Of a stretch of 50,912 nucleotides of DNA, positions 29,829-38,271 are shown one piece after another. Source of the DNA: a virus. The position numbers and the translations under genes were made by a program. The notes beneath the pieces are model-generated. The model was not told where the DNA came from and did not search any database. It was given only the letters and a program-made list of their open reading frames with translations. The DNA lies in IMG/VR virus record IMGVR_UViG_3300042923_000119, positions 1-50,912 of that record, one strand, 5' to 3'. Positions within the stretch are counted from its first letter, which is position 1. Each line of letters opens with the position of its first letter.

Positions 29829-30036
29829 CATAAAAGATAGATTGCCAGAAGTGGGAGTAAAATTATTATTAGCTTGGCGTTATGCATGGTATTCTTCTTC
29901 AAAAGAGCCAAGTTTTCATTTTGGTATATGGGATGGAAAATGTTTTCATGGTTTAAATAGTAATCAGCCTTTTGCAACACCAGATTATTGGAGTATCATA
30001 GAACCACTACCAGAACCGCCAAAGGATGTGATATGA
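29815..30036 (+). CDS. DUF551-domain protein
   Basis: A 73-residue protein: MEWISIKDRLPEVGVKLLLA, then a Trp-rich middle and SIIEPLPEPPKDVI, the start and end signatures of DUF551. These proteins are common in phages of enteric bacteria and have no known activity. SD GTGAGGTG upstream; the stop overlaps the next ATG. Confidence 0.82.
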   Translation: MEWISIKDRLPEVGVKLLLAWRYAWYSSSKEPSFHFGIWDGKCFHGLNSNQPFATPDYWSIIEPLPEPPKDVI

Positions 30037-30239
30037 TGGAATGGATAGATATAAAAGATAGATTGCCTGAATCATTTACACATGTTTTAGCGTATATTCA
30101 ACCTTGTTTTTATTACGTGGTTTATTTAGATACAAATAAAAACAGATGGCGAGAAGGTGGAGTTGGTGGTATGGAATTTGAATTAAATAAATTATCTCAT
30201 TGGATGCCGCTACCAGAACCGCCAAAGGAGAATAGTTAA
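30033..30239 (+). CDS. DUF551-domain protein (tandem copy)
   Basis: A 68-residue protein: MMEWIDIKDRLPESFTHVLA to HWMPLPEPPKENS. A tandem duplicate of the preceding gene; the 3' ends share CTACCAGAACCGCCAAAGGA exactly, which gives the next gene an SD in both cases. The middle has diverged. Confidence 0.82.
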   Translation: MMEWIDIKDRLPESFTHVLAYIQPCFYYVVYLDTNKNRWREGGVGGMEFELNKLSHWMPLPEPPKENS

Positions 30240-30240
30240 T

Positions 30241-30432
30241 ATGAGTAAATTAGTTATATTACATGATCAACAAGATAATGGTAATATAGCATTAAACCCA
30301 GAATTAGTTATGTATATATTAGATTATGGTAGGTATAGATTAATTAAACTTGATAAATGTAATGATATGAGTTTAAAAATTTCAGAATCAGTAGAACAAG
30401 CAACTATGCTTATAAATAAGGCGTTAGAGTAA
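30241..30432 (+). CDS. Hypothetical protein
   Basis: A 63-residue protein (SKLVILHDQQDNGNIALNPE, ESVEQATMLINKALE). SD AAGGAGAATAG upstream. No recognised family. Confidence 0.55.
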   Translation: MSKLVILHDQQDNGNIALNPELVMYILDYGRYRLIKLDKCNDMSLKISESVEQATMLINKALE

Positions 30433-30629
30433 TGAAATACTGTAAATATTGCAATAGACAAGTTAGACCTATATCAAATCGCAAAGGTGTAAACTGGCTA
30501 CTAGTAATAGCATTGACATTGCTAAGTTGTGGCATATTCCTTGCTATCTATTTAGCCTATAAACTATTATGTGGCATGTTTAGAAGTAGCGAAGATTGTG
30601 TTTGTCCAATATGTAACGCTAAGTTATGA
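30432..30629 (+). CDS. Membrane protein with a split zinc ribbon
   Basis: A 65-residue protein: CKYCNRQ at the N-terminus, a transmembrane segment (WLLVIALTLLSCGIFLAIYL) and a C-terminal CPICNAKL. The two CxxC pairs probably close one zinc site across the hydrophobic hairpin, a LITAF-like arrangement. The gene at 32017 has the same layout. Confidence 0.65.
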   Translation: MKYCKYCNRQVRPISNRKGVNWLLVIALTLLSCGIFLAIYLAYKLLCGMFRSSEDCVCPICNAKL

Positions 30630-30638
30630 GGTGATATT

Positions 30639-31280
30639 ATGATTGATGCTGTTAAATTAATAAATGAAATTGATGAATTCAATAAAAAATCATTAAATAA
30701 AATACAATTATCAATTGAAAGAGAAATTAATGAATATCGTGCATTTGGACATACTTTTCCTTTTATGATACCGCCACCAGAAAACTATAAGTTTGTTTTT
30801 GAAATATTTAACCATAAAGGGAATAAAGAAAGTTCAACTACAGTTTATGAAGATTATGCTAATGAAGCGTTACAAATGGATAAACTTATTTGTAATAATG
30901 CAGATTTAATGTTAAAAATACATAATCATATTATAGACAATTGTTATTCAATCATAGAACAACATAAAAAATCATGTATAGAATGGGAAAATTATTTATT
31001 TAATTGGGACAAACGTTGTTATTTAAGCATTTATAAGACATATGAAGATGCTGTTAGTGCAAAAGAGAAATTCCAAAATAGTTTATTATCAAAAATAAAA
31101 GATAGTTTAAAAACATATAATCCTGTAGTTTTAGAAGAAATAAATTCATTAAATAAATCAATAAAAAATAATCGTGAACAAATAAAAAAGTTTTCCGAAT
31201 TATTGTTTGACAAAGGGATTAGATTAAAATGCTTTCAATCGTTTAATGATGAAATATTATATAACTTTGATTTAAACTAA
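30639..31280 (+). CDS. Helical hypothetical protein
   Basis: A 213-residue protein with long charged helices (FNKKSLNKIQLSIEREINEY; SLNKSIKNNREQIKKFSEL). SD GAGGTGAT upstream; followed by a terminator. Family not recognised. Confidence 0.6.
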   Translation: MIDAVKLINEIDEFNKKSLNKIQLSIEREINEYRAFGHTFPFMIPPPENYKFVFEIFNHKGNKESSTTVYEDYANEALQMDKLICNNADLMLKIHNHIIDNCYSIIEQHKKSCIEWENYLFNWDKRCYLSIYKTYEDAVSAKEKFQNSLLSKIKDSLKTYNPVVLEEINSLNKSIKNNREQIKKFSELLFDKGIRLKCFQSFNDEILYNFDLN

Positions 31281-31296
31281 TTTAATATGATTAACA

Positions 31297-31325
31297 AAGA
31301 ACACTTATGTTTAGGTGTTCTTTTT
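31297..31325 (+). terminator. Intrinsic terminator
   Basis: AAGAACACTTA (31297-31307) pairs over 11 bp (G-T included) with TAGGTGTTCTT (31312-31322) around TGTT, continuing into T. It closes the accessory transcript begun at 29.2 kb. Confidence 0.88.
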
Positions 31326-31350
31326 ATTTTGCCCAAAAGGAGATAATACA

Positions 31351-31776
31351 ATGACACGATATACACAAGCAATAACAGTTGATAGTAATTATATGTATAC
31401 ATTATTGATTAAACGCAATAATGAACCAAGTAAAGGGTTATTGTCTGGCGTTGGCGGACACATTGAAGAAAATGAATCTCCTGAGAATTGTATGATTCGC
31501 GAATGGGCCGAAGAAGTTGGTTCACCATTGCCGGAAGATGCACACATGGTTAAATTAATGACGCAGATCCTTCCAGATTGTGAAAATCATATATTTGGAA
31601 TCATATTGCCACAAGTTGATATTTATTTTATGCACGAAGACGATACCGACAATGAAGGTTTAATACGATGGCATCATATATCGGGTGAAAATATCATGGA
31701 TATTAATAATAAAAATGTTGCATGGGATGGAATTATCCCGCTATGTTTAAATTTACTACGCAAGGAGATGATGTGA
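31351..31776 (+). CDS. Nudix hydrolase
   Basis: A 141-residue protein. GVGGHIEENESPENCMIREW and AEEVGS (about 34-59) fit the Nudix box Gx5Ex7REUxEExGU. It would hydrolyse a nucleoside diphosphate-linked compound. Its place among head genes is unusual and suggests an accessory (moron) gene. ATG 31351 follows AAAAGGAGATAATAC. Confidence 0.87.
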   Translation: MTRYTQAITVDSNYMYTLLIKRNNEPSKGLLSGVGGHIEENESPENCMIREWAEEVGSPLPEDAHMVKLMTQILPDCENHIFGIILPQVDIYFMHEDDTDNEGLIRWHHISGENIMDINNKNVAWDGIIPLCLNLLRKEMM

Positions 31777-31777
31777 A

Positions 31778-32020
31778 ATGGATAATGAATTGTATTGCCC
31801 TTATTACAATGCAGGCACAGGGAAATATGCAAATAGAGATACATTGACTAACACGATTATAGAATGTCCTGAATGTGGATTTAAAAGTATATCGATAGCA
31901 TTTAGTTTGCAAAAGATAAAGCCACTTTCGATAAATATTGAAATTAATGATGAAAAATTAAAAGAAATTAAAGAAATGTTAGATAATCAAAGAAATGATA
32001 TGCGAGGTGCTATGGTATGA
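31778..32020 (+). CDS. Small zinc-ribbon-like protein
   Basis: An 80-residue protein with YCPYYNAGTG and IIECPECGFKS; the first half of the ribbon has lost one Cys. The second half is a charged helix. SD AAGGAGATGATG upstream. Function unknown. Confidence 0.58.
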   Translation: MDNELYCPYYNAGTGKYANRDTLTNTIIECPECGFKSISIAFSLQKIKPLSINIEINDEKLKEIKEMLDNQRNDMRGAMV

Positions 32021-32250
32021 AATGCCCACAATGCGAAACAGACATAACCCCATTATATAAGTCATCAATACAACTTAGTTACATAGCATTATTTATTATC
32101 TCTGCAATCACGCAGGGATATTTTTTAATCCCTTATGGTTTGTTTAGGCTATATTCAATATTTTTCACAGGAGAACATCATTGCCCGTTATGCAATCATA
32201 ATTTTGGGAGGGCAACTAAGTACTTTGATAGACAAATTATGAGGAGGTGA
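32017..32250 (+). CDS. Membrane protein with a split zinc ribbon (paralogue of 30432)
   Basis: A 77-residue protein: MKCPQCETDI, a hydrophobic segment (LSYIALFIISAITQGYFLIP), then HHCPLCNHNFG and a basic tail. Same order (CxxC, membrane, CPxCN) as the gene at 30432. It starts in an ATGA overlap. Confidence 0.65.
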   Translation: MKCPQCETDITPLYKSSIQLSYIALFIISAITQGYFLIPYGLFRLYSIFFTGEHHCPLCNHNFGRATKYFDRQIMRR

Positions 32251-32261
32251 TCATCTCTATA

Positions 32262-32278
32262 CAGGGACAAGCCCCCTG
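32262..32278 (+). promoter_or_regulatory. Stem-loop in the leader of the 32364 gene
   Basis: CAGGG and CCCTG pair around ACAAGCC just after a strong orphan SD (GAGGAGGTGATC). The SD leads only into a 10-codon frame without a normal start. The 113-base gap otherwise shows an AAAGGAG at 32289 with no gene. Confidence 0.35.
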
Positions 32279-32363
32279 ATGTTAATGAAAGGAGCATTCG
32301 GTACATATTTATATTTTACAATAGGAACTACACGAAGCGTAGTAATTTAAGGGAGGAAACAAA

Positions 32364-32906
32364 ATGGCATTAGATTTAAACGTAATAACTTCGGCTGGTA
32401 GTAAAACTAGTACAGAAGGTATTTATTCAACTTACGGGATCACAGGAGTAGCAAATACACCGGCCGCAACACCAACCGATGTATTTATCTTAAATGGGTC
32501 CGCAACAAAAACAATTAAAATTAAAAGAGTAACAGTATCAGGTCTTGCAACAACAGCAGGTAGCATGAATGTATCGCTTGTTAAACGTACAGTAGTTAAT
32601 ACAGCAGGAACCTCAACAGCTCCTAGTATTGCACAATTTGATAGTTTAGACGCATCCGCAACAGCAGTTCCTAAATTATATACTGCAAATCCATCCGCAT
32701 TAGGTGCAGGAGTTTCATTATCTTCTCAAACATTAAATTTTGGTGTAGCTGGTGCAGCTGGTACAGTTATTTTTGATTTTGCTAATCGCAACGATAAAGC
32801 AATTTATTTACATGGAGTTGCAGAAGGCTTGGCAATTAATTTAAATGGTGGAGCAGTTCCATCTGGCGGTACATTTGGTTATACGATCGAATTTGAAGAA
32901 ATCTAA
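32364..32906 (+). CDS. Putative virion structural protein
   Basis: A 180-residue Thr/Ala/Ser-rich beta protein (ITSAGSKTSTEGIYSTYGIT, then KTIKIKRVTVSGLATTAGSM), lacking charge clusters and Cys. Composition and strong SD (GGGAGG) suit an abundant structural protein, perhaps a head decoration. Not recognised by family. Confidence 0.55.
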   Translation: MALDLNVITSAGSKTSTEGIYSTYGITGVANTPAATPTDVFILNGSATKTIKIKRVTVSGLATTAGSMNVSLVKRTVVNTAGTSTAPSIAQFDSLDASATAVPKLYTANPSALGAGVSLSSQTLNFGVAGAAGTVIFDFANRNDKAIYLHGVAEGLAINLNGGAVPSGGTFGYTIEFEEI

Positions 32907-32919
32907 CAGGGGTGATTAA

Positions 32920-34179
32920 ATGCTATATTATGGCGATAAGATATCCCCTAACATGGTCAAAACTCCAGAAGGATATTTAATATGTAAGAATGTAAATCTT
33001 GGGCGTACGGGAACAATGGATTATTTAGGCAGTGAATTACCACAAGAATTTAACTTACCATCAAACGAAATATTTCATGTGTCTAGAACAGCCGATAATT
33101 TATTTTCTAAAGAGACTATTGCAAGTTTTGAAGGTAAACCAATTACGGATAATCATCCAACTAACAATTTAACAGTTGATACAGCGTCAGTTATAGGACG
33201 TGGGCATGTACAAAATGTTCATCCTGCTGGCGTTTTTTTAGTTGGAGATTTATATATAACCGATAACGGACTAATTAATCAGATTGAAAATAACAACAAA
33301 AGAGAAGTTTCGTGTGGATATGACGCAGGTTGGCGTATGAACGAAGACGGTAAGATTGAACAAATTGATATTGTCGGGAATCATGTTGCTGTCGTAAATT
33401 CAGGACGAGCAGGTCACTCAGTTGCGATTAAAGATTCTAGTCCAGAAATTAAAAAAAATATTGGAGGAAATAAAATGACAATTACAAAGAAAATGTTAAC
33501 GGCATTAGGGTTTAAACATTTTGCCGCTGATGCTGAACCAGAAGAAATTGCTAAAGCAATGGACGCTATAGGCGATGAAGAAGCACCTCAAAAAACTACA
33601 GTTACAAAAGATGATGATGTGGCTATTCAAAAACAAGAACCAGAACAAAAAGTTGATCCAATGATAGAAGTTAACGCTAAAATTGATAAATTAGCATCTA
33701 TTATTAGTGCTCTTGTAGAGTCTGATAAAAAAGTACATGAAGAAGCTGGAGCTAAAGAAGCTTTTGATGACCTTGAAGGAGAACTTGGAAAGCCGGAAGA
33801 TGAAGAAACTTTAGAAGATGAACAAAAAGAAACACCTGATGTGCAAGAAGAAGAAGAAAATACAGGTGAAGAAGAACATGAATTTGCCAATGACGAAGAA
33901 GCAGTTAAAAAGATCGTCAAAGATATGAAACCTATTATTATGAATATTAAAGATAAAATTGTACGTGACGCGGTTGCTAAAGAATTCGTTAAAACAGTAC
34001 GTGATAGCCGCCCTACCGGCAAGAATGGGTATTCACAAATTGCTAAAAATGTATCCGCAACTCGTAAAGTAGCACTTGACAAAGCAACGACTCCTACAAC
34101 AGGAAATCTATACAAAGCCGTAGACGCAGCTAGTGCATGGGCAAATTACGGTAAAACATTATCAAAGGGGGATAAATAA
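32920..34179 (+). CDS. DUF2213 prohead-protease-like protein fused to scaffold
   Basis: A 419-residue protein. The N-terminal domain (about 1-170; GYLICKNVNLGRTGTMDYLG, FEGKPITDNHPTNNLTVDTA, VGNHVAVVNSGRAG) is the DUF2213 protease-like domain. The rest is a glutamate-rich scaffold with a basic C-terminus. Codon 186 is an ATG with its own GGAGG, see the nested feature. It sits before cement and capsid genes as expected. Confidence 0.82.
   Translation: MLYYGDKISPNMVKTPEGYLICKNVNLGRTGTMDYLGSELPQEFNLPSNEIFHVSRTADNLFSKETIASFEGKPITDNHPTNNLTVDTASVIGRGHVQNVHPAGVFLVGDLYITDNGLINQIENNNKREVSCGYDAGWRMNEDGKIEQIDIVGNHVAVVNSGRAGHSVAIKDSSPEIKKNIGGNKMTITKKMLTALGFKHFAADAEPEEIAKAMDAIGDEEAPQKTTVTKDDDVAIQKQEPEQKVDPMIEVNAKIDKLASIISALVESDKKVHEEAGAKEAFDDLEGELGKPEDEETLEDEQKETPDVQEEEENTGEEEHEFANDEEAVKKIVKDMKPIIMNIKDKIVRDAVAKEFVKTVRDSRPTGKNGYSQIAKNVSATRKVALDKATTPTTGNLYKAVDAASAWANYGKTLSKGDK
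33475..34179 (+). CDS. Nested in-frame scaffold protein
   Basis: An in-frame ATG at 33475 follows TTGGAGGAAATAAA (GGAGG at 33463-33467), an ideal translation start. It would give a 234-residue protein (MTITKKMLTALGFKHFAADA and the Glu-rich remainder) without the protease domain. The arrangement parallels lambda C/Nu3, in which scaffold is made from inside the protease gene. Confidence 0.65.
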   Translation: MTITKKMLTALGFKHFAADAEPEEIAKAMDAIGDEEAPQKTTVTKDDDVAIQKQEPEQKVDPMIEVNAKIDKLASIISALVESDKKVHEEAGAKEAFDDLEGELGKPEDEETLEDEQKETPDVQEEEENTGEEEHEFANDEEAVKKIVKDMKPIIMNIKDKIVRDAVAKEFVKTVRDSRPTGKNGYSQIAKNVSATRKVALDKATTPTTGNLYKAVDAASAWANYGKTLSKGDK

Positions 34180-34181
34180 TT

Positions 34182-34757
34182 ATGCCAGTATCAGTAATTG
34201 GAAGAAATTTAGGATTAGGTTATGCAGGTAAGGTATCTCGTAATCCGTACAATAAAATTAATGCTCGTATGGTAAAAAGTATTCTTGATGGCAATAGTGC
34301 TGAAACACAACCAGTGATTCCTTTTGGAGCTGCAGTGTTAACAAATACCGATAATACATATTCGAAATTTGGCGCATCTGGATCAGGCGTATCTGCATCA
34401 ACAATGGCAAACTTCGCAGGGATTGCAGTATCAGAAGTTAAACAGGGTATGACATATAGCTATGGAGCAAATACAACGGCTGGTAGTTACGAACCGGGTC
34501 GCCCTTGCGATGTATTACAAATGGGGACAACTACAATTATTATCCAGTCTGGTACACCTGTAGCAAATGGTCAACTAGGCATTGTTACGGTTGCAGGTTC
34601 TACGCTTTCAGCAGGCGATTTTACAGCAGAAGCAGCAGGCACAGCAACTGATGGATCAACCGTTATTGCTGTAACTGGTGCTAAATTCACAAGTGGCAAA
34701 ATTGATTCCGCGACAGGGATTGCCGAAGTAGTATTGTTAACGCAATTGAACGCGTAA
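34182..34757 (+). CDS. Capsid cement protein (Gp24-like)
   Basis: A 191-residue protein with an N-terminal arm (VIGRNLGLGYAGKVSRNPYN), VIPFGAAVLTNTDN and GIAVSEVKQGMTYSYG, and a beta-rich C-terminus with internal repeats. This matches structural cement proteins that sit beside major capsid genes. SD AAAGGGGG upstream. Confidence 0.75.
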   Translation: MPVSVIGRNLGLGYAGKVSRNPYNKINARMVKSILDGNSAETQPVIPFGAAVLTNTDNTYSKFGASGSGVSASTMANFAGIAVSEVKQGMTYSYGANTTAGSYEPGRPCDVLQMGTTTIIIQSGTPVANGQLGIVTVAGSTLSAGDFTAEAAGTATDGSTVIAVTGAKFTSGKIDSATGIAEVVLLTQLNA

Positions 34758-34772
34758 GAGGAGGATAAATAA

Positions 34773-35840
34773 ATGGGTAAAGTTACACAATCACAAGTAA
34801 TGGATGCAATCGCAGCAGCAAAAAGTCAAGGAATCATCGTCCCTTCAATGGGCGCATATAGTCAAGTACATGATGCTAGTGGTGGCACTGGAACAGGCAT
34901 GGCATTCTTAGTAGGCGAACTTGAAAAACAAGATCCTAAATTGCTAGAACCAATGACAAGTATTACAGCACCGCGCGATATTGATATGATCCCCGGCGGT
35001 GGTTGGGTTGATATTACATCAAATGTATTTGTTCATTATGCAACTAGTGGATCAGATGAAGATTCTATCGGCGCAGGCGAAACAAATAACATTCCAGTTT
35101 CTACTGCAAATATCAGTAAAGATGTATTTAAAGTGCATACATTCATGGAAAACCTTAAAATTCCAATTTATGATGACTTAAAACTACAACAAATCGGTAA
35201 ATCATTAAGTCAAATTCTTGATGATGGTTTACGTTTAAATTTCAATAAATTACTTGATCGTAATGTATATGTCGGTATTTCTAAAACAGGTACATATGGC
35301 CTTGTAAATAATCCATTAGTAATAGCTACAAACGCAGCTTTAAACCAAGCTGGTACGTCTCGCCTATGGACGCAGAAAACTCCACTTGAAATTATGGCAG
35401 ATGTAAATACAGCTATTAATACTACGTGGGCACAGAGTGAATATGACTTAGATGGTATGGCAAATCACATTTTGATTGATCCTGCAAACTTTGCATATAT
35501 CACAAATACTCCTGTTACTGTCGCAGGTACACAAAGTATTTTAAATTATTTACTTGAAAATAATATCGCAACTTCACAAGGCAGAAAAATGGATATTTTC
35601 CCTTCGAGATGGTGCGGTGATAATTCAGGAGCGACTAAACCGGGTGTTGGTGGTACAAATCGTATGGTTGCATATGTAAAATTACCTAAACGTGTTAATA
35701 TTGATTTACCTGTACCACTTAGCAGAGTTATGCAAGGCCCTAACACTTCACAAGGAAGTTATGAAACATTGTATGCTGGACAGTTCTCGCAAACCAAAAT
35801 TCTTGCACCTACAGCATGTGCTTACTATGATGGGATTTAA
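34773..35840 (+). CDS. Major capsid protein (DUF2184 family)
   Basis: A 355-residue protein. LVGELEKQDPKLLEPMTSIT, IDMIPGGGWVDITSN and FMENLKIPIYDDLKLQQIGK follow the DUF2184 capsid pattern (HK97-like fold), and its place after scaffold and cement agrees. SD AGAGGAGG upstream, and a strong terminator follows. Confidence 0.88.
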   Translation: MGKVTQSQVMDAIAAAKSQGIIVPSMGAYSQVHDASGGTGTGMAFLVGELEKQDPKLLEPMTSITAPRDIDMIPGGGWVDITSNVFVHYATSGSDEDSIGAGETNNIPVSTANISKDVFKVHTFMENLKIPIYDDLKLQQIGKSLSQILDDGLRLNFNKLLDRNVYVGISKTGTYGLVNNPLVIATNAALNQAGTSRLWTQKTPLEIMADVNTAINTTWAQSEYDLDGMANHILIDPANFAYITNTPVTVAGTQSILNYLLENNIATSQGRKMDIFPSRWCGDNSGATKPGVGGTNRMVAYVKLPKRVNIDLPVPLSRVMQGPNTSQGSYETLYAGQFSQTKILAPTACAYYDGI

Positions 35841-35874
35841 GGTAAACAATTAAAATAGAATAAATGATTGTTAT

Positions 35875-35906
35875 AAGGATGACTTAATTGTCATCCTTAA
35901 ATTTTT
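35875..35906 (+). terminator. Intrinsic terminator after the capsid gene
   Basis: AAGGATGAC (35875-35883) pairs perfectly with GTCATCCTT (35890-35898) around TTAATT, then AAATTTTT. It would enrich head transcripts relative to tail genes downstream. Confidence 0.88.
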
Positions 35907-35919
35907 AGGGGGAAAATAA

Positions 35920-36240
35920 ATGATTAGTGTTTTAGCAGATAGATGTTTAGCGTTTGACCGTGGTGAAAAAGATAGCCATGGCGTATTACAAAAAATTCAT
36001 GTGAATATTGGTTTTAATGATGTTCCTGACTGGGTTGAAAAAACAGATTATTTTCAAGCAGCATTAAAAGATAAAATTATTCATGTTGCTAGTAAACATA
36101 AAGATGAAGATGCTGTAAAAGCATTAGAAGAAAATCAAAAATTACAATTAAGAGTAAAAGAACTTGAAGAAAAACTAGAAAAGCAAGAAACAGTTGATGA
36201 AATTACTCGTAAAGCAGGCCGCCCTAAAAAAGGAGAATAA
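35920..36240 (+). CDS. Hypothetical head-region protein
   Basis: A 106-residue protein with a compact N-terminal part (ISVLADRCLAFDRGEKDSHG, DVPDWVEKTDYFQAALKDKI), then a heptad-like helix (LQLRVKELEEKLEKQETVDE) and a basic KAGRPKKGE tail. It lies between capsid and connector genes. SD AGGGGG upstream. Confidence 0.6.
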   Translation: MISVLADRCLAFDRGEKDSHGVLQKIHVNIGFNDVPDWVEKTDYFQAALKDKIIHVASKHKDEDAVKALEENQKLQLRVKELEEKLEKQETVDEITRKAGRPKKGE

Positions 36241-36243
36241 ACC

Positions 36244-36759
36244 ATGGCTTCATATTATGGAACGACAGATGATGCACAAAACCAAAATATTATTACAACA
36301 GCATCAAATATCATTGACGGTACTAATCCAACTTATACATTGTCAGATTTCTACGCTAGTTATCCGGCATTTGCTCCAAGAACAGTAAATACTACAACAA
36401 CATATTTAGTTGATCCTACAATTATACAAATGTATATTGACCTAGCAACAGCTTGCGTAAAACAAGCAAGATACCATAGTTATTGGAAAAACTGCATGGG
36501 TTGGTTTGTAGCTCATTTTATTACATTATATTTGCAATCGACAACTAACGCCAATAGCACAGCCGCGCAAGTTATAGCCGCAGGAAAAGCAAAAGGTCTT
36601 GCTACAAGTAAAAGCGTTGGTGATGTATCGGCTGGATATGACTATAGTTTGATAGGAAATGATTTAGATGGATGGGCGCAATGGAAATTAACGATATTTG
36701 GTACTCAATTTGCTTCAATTAGTAAATTATTAGGTCGTGGTGGAATGTATATATGGTAA
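36244..36759 (+). CDS. Head-tail connector (DUF4054-like)
   Basis: A 171-residue protein. LSDFYASYPAFAPRTVNTTT, IIQMYIDLATACVKQARYHS and GWFVAHFITLYLQS follow the gp6-like/DUF4054 connector pattern. It would attach to the portal. SD AAAGGAG upstream; overlaps the next gene by 7 bases. Confidence 0.8.
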   Translation: MASYYGTTDDAQNQNIITTASNIIDGTNPTYTLSDFYASYPAFAPRTVNTTTTYLVDPTIIQMYIDLATACVKQARYHSYWKNCMGWFVAHFITLYLQSTTNANSTAAQVIAAGKAKGLATSKSVGDVSAGYDYSLIGNDLDGWAQWKLTIFGTQFASISKLLGRGGMYIW

Positions 36760-37319
36760 CGCTTACTTCATCTGGTCAAGGATTAGATAAAATAAAATCA
36801 GATATGGCTAAATTAATGAAAACAGACGTATATGTTGGTATTCCACAAGAAAAATCTTCACGTCAAGGTGATCCAATAACTAATGCTGAATTGGCTTTTA
36901 TACATACAAACGGTGCTAGATCAGTTAGTATGCGTAACGAAATGCAACCTAATTTAAATGGTGGTATGGCATATTCACAAGCACATCAAATGTATGTTCA
37001 GGAACATGGTTCTGAATTATGGCAAGTTCCACCAAGACCAATCATTGAGCCAGTAATCAATAAAAATAAAGATTTAATCGGTAAATATATGAAAGAAGCT
37101 GGACAATTAATATTAAGTGGTGATCCTGAAAGCGGAAAATCAAAACTTGAAGAAATAGGCTTGCGAATAGCGACAAAAGTTAAAGAAAACTTTGTTAGTC
37201 CTGAAAATGGCTGGGCGACCAATGCACCATCGACAATTGCAGCTAAAGGCTCAGATAAACCATTGATTGATACTGGATCGTTAATGAATTCCATAACAAG
37301 TGTGGTGGCTGATAAATGA
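36753..37319 (+). CDS. Neck/virion morphogenesis protein
   Basis: A 188-residue protein with DVYVGIPQEKS, PPRPIIEPVINKNKDLIGKY and GSDKPLIDTGSLMNSITSVV. The last block is typical of phage virion-morphogenesis and HK97 gp10-like neck proteins. Starts inside the connector gene. Confidence 0.72.
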   Translation: MVTLTSSGQGLDKIKSDMAKLMKTDVYVGIPQEKSSRQGDPITNAELAFIHTNGARSVSMRNEMQPNLNGGMAYSQAHQMYVQEHGSELWQVPPRPIIEPVINKNKDLIGKYMKEAGQLILSGDPESGKSKLEEIGLRIATKVKENFVSPENGWATNAPSTIAAKGSDKPLIDTGSLMNSITSVVADK

Positions 37320-37705
37320 TAAATGTTGAAGAATTAATTTATGATGAAGATTTTGCACAAGAATATACGGTTTATCGTGAAACATGTACATGGTCAGGCG
37401 GTCGTCCTGTTACAACAGAAGCAACACTCAATTATACAGGCGTAGTTACAGCTGCAATGCCAAAAGAACTAATTATATTGCCAGAAGCTGACCGCGTTAG
37501 TGGCATGATGACGTTTTACAGTGGATCAGAATATCCGCTATATGAAACACGGTTATCATCAACCACGAACACGGATTCAGATGGCAATGATGGTACAAGC
37601 GATCAACTAGAATGGCATGGAATGAGATATAAAATTATTAAAGTATGGCCTTATGTGGATTATGGATACTGGAAAGCACTTGCAACACGGATGGAGGGGG
37701 CTTAA
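37316..37705 (+). CDS. Head-closure-type protein
   Basis: A 129-residue protein, beta-rich (EYTVYRETCTWSGGRPVTTE, MTFYSGSEYPLYETRLS, YKIIKVWPYVDYGYWKA). Position and look suit a head-closure/stopper protein; the identity is inferred from gene order. ATGA overlap upstream. Confidence 0.6.
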   Translation: MINVEELIYDEDFAQEYTVYRETCTWSGGRPVTTEATLNYTGVVTAAMPKELIILPEADRVSGMMTFYSGSEYPLYETRLSSTTNTDSDGNDGTSDQLEWHGMRYKIIKVWPYVDYGYWKALATRMEGA

Positions 37706-38257
37706 TTGGCTAATATATTTCTAAAACGAACCGATTTGGAAGATGTGTTTTGGAATGTAACTGAAAAATTAATTGGACTTGACCCAACACTCCAAGCGAA
37801 TGCAAATAAGGTTCGTATTGCATGGCCCACTGGTGGTTCTCCGGCATGGAAAATTAATGATGATGTTACGTTTATTCGAATTGGTGACGCTGACGATCCT
37901 CTTAATATTCCTAGAGATACAACATCTACACCAATTGATAATTTAACAACAACGTTGTCTATGACGTATACAAGAGTATTAACAGTCCATTGGTCGCTAT
38001 ATGGCCCTAATTCATATGATAATGCGTTTCTAATACGAAACAATTTATATAACCAAGCCATCCACGACCAATTAGCTAATAGCAACATATATATTGTAAC
38101 TGAAATTTCTATACCTATTCGTTCGCCTGAACTATTTGCTGATCAGTGGTGGGAACATACTTCCATGCAAGCAACATTTAACGAATATATTAAAATTGAT
38201 AATACGGCTAATTTAATTACAACGCCTGTTATTATAACTAAAACTACAACAATTTAG
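37706..38257 (+). CDS. Tail/neck terminator protein (LIC_12616-like)
   Basis: A 183-residue protein with VRIAWPTGGSPAWKINDDVT, VLTVHWSLYGPNSYDNAFLI and a strand-rich end, resembling neck terminators of contractile phages. Starts at TTG behind GGAGGGGGC, immediately after the previous stop. Confidence 0.7.
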   Translation: MANIFLKRTDLEDVFWNVTEKLIGLDPTLQANANKVRIAWPTGGSPAWKINDDVTFIRIGDADDPLNIPRDTTSTPIDNLTTTLSMTYTRVLTVHWSLYGPNSYDNAFLIRNNLYNQAIHDQLANSNIYIVTEISIPIRSPELFADQWWEHTSMQATFNEYIKIDNTANLITTPVIITKTTTI

Positions 38258-38271
38258 AAAGAGGTGATACC

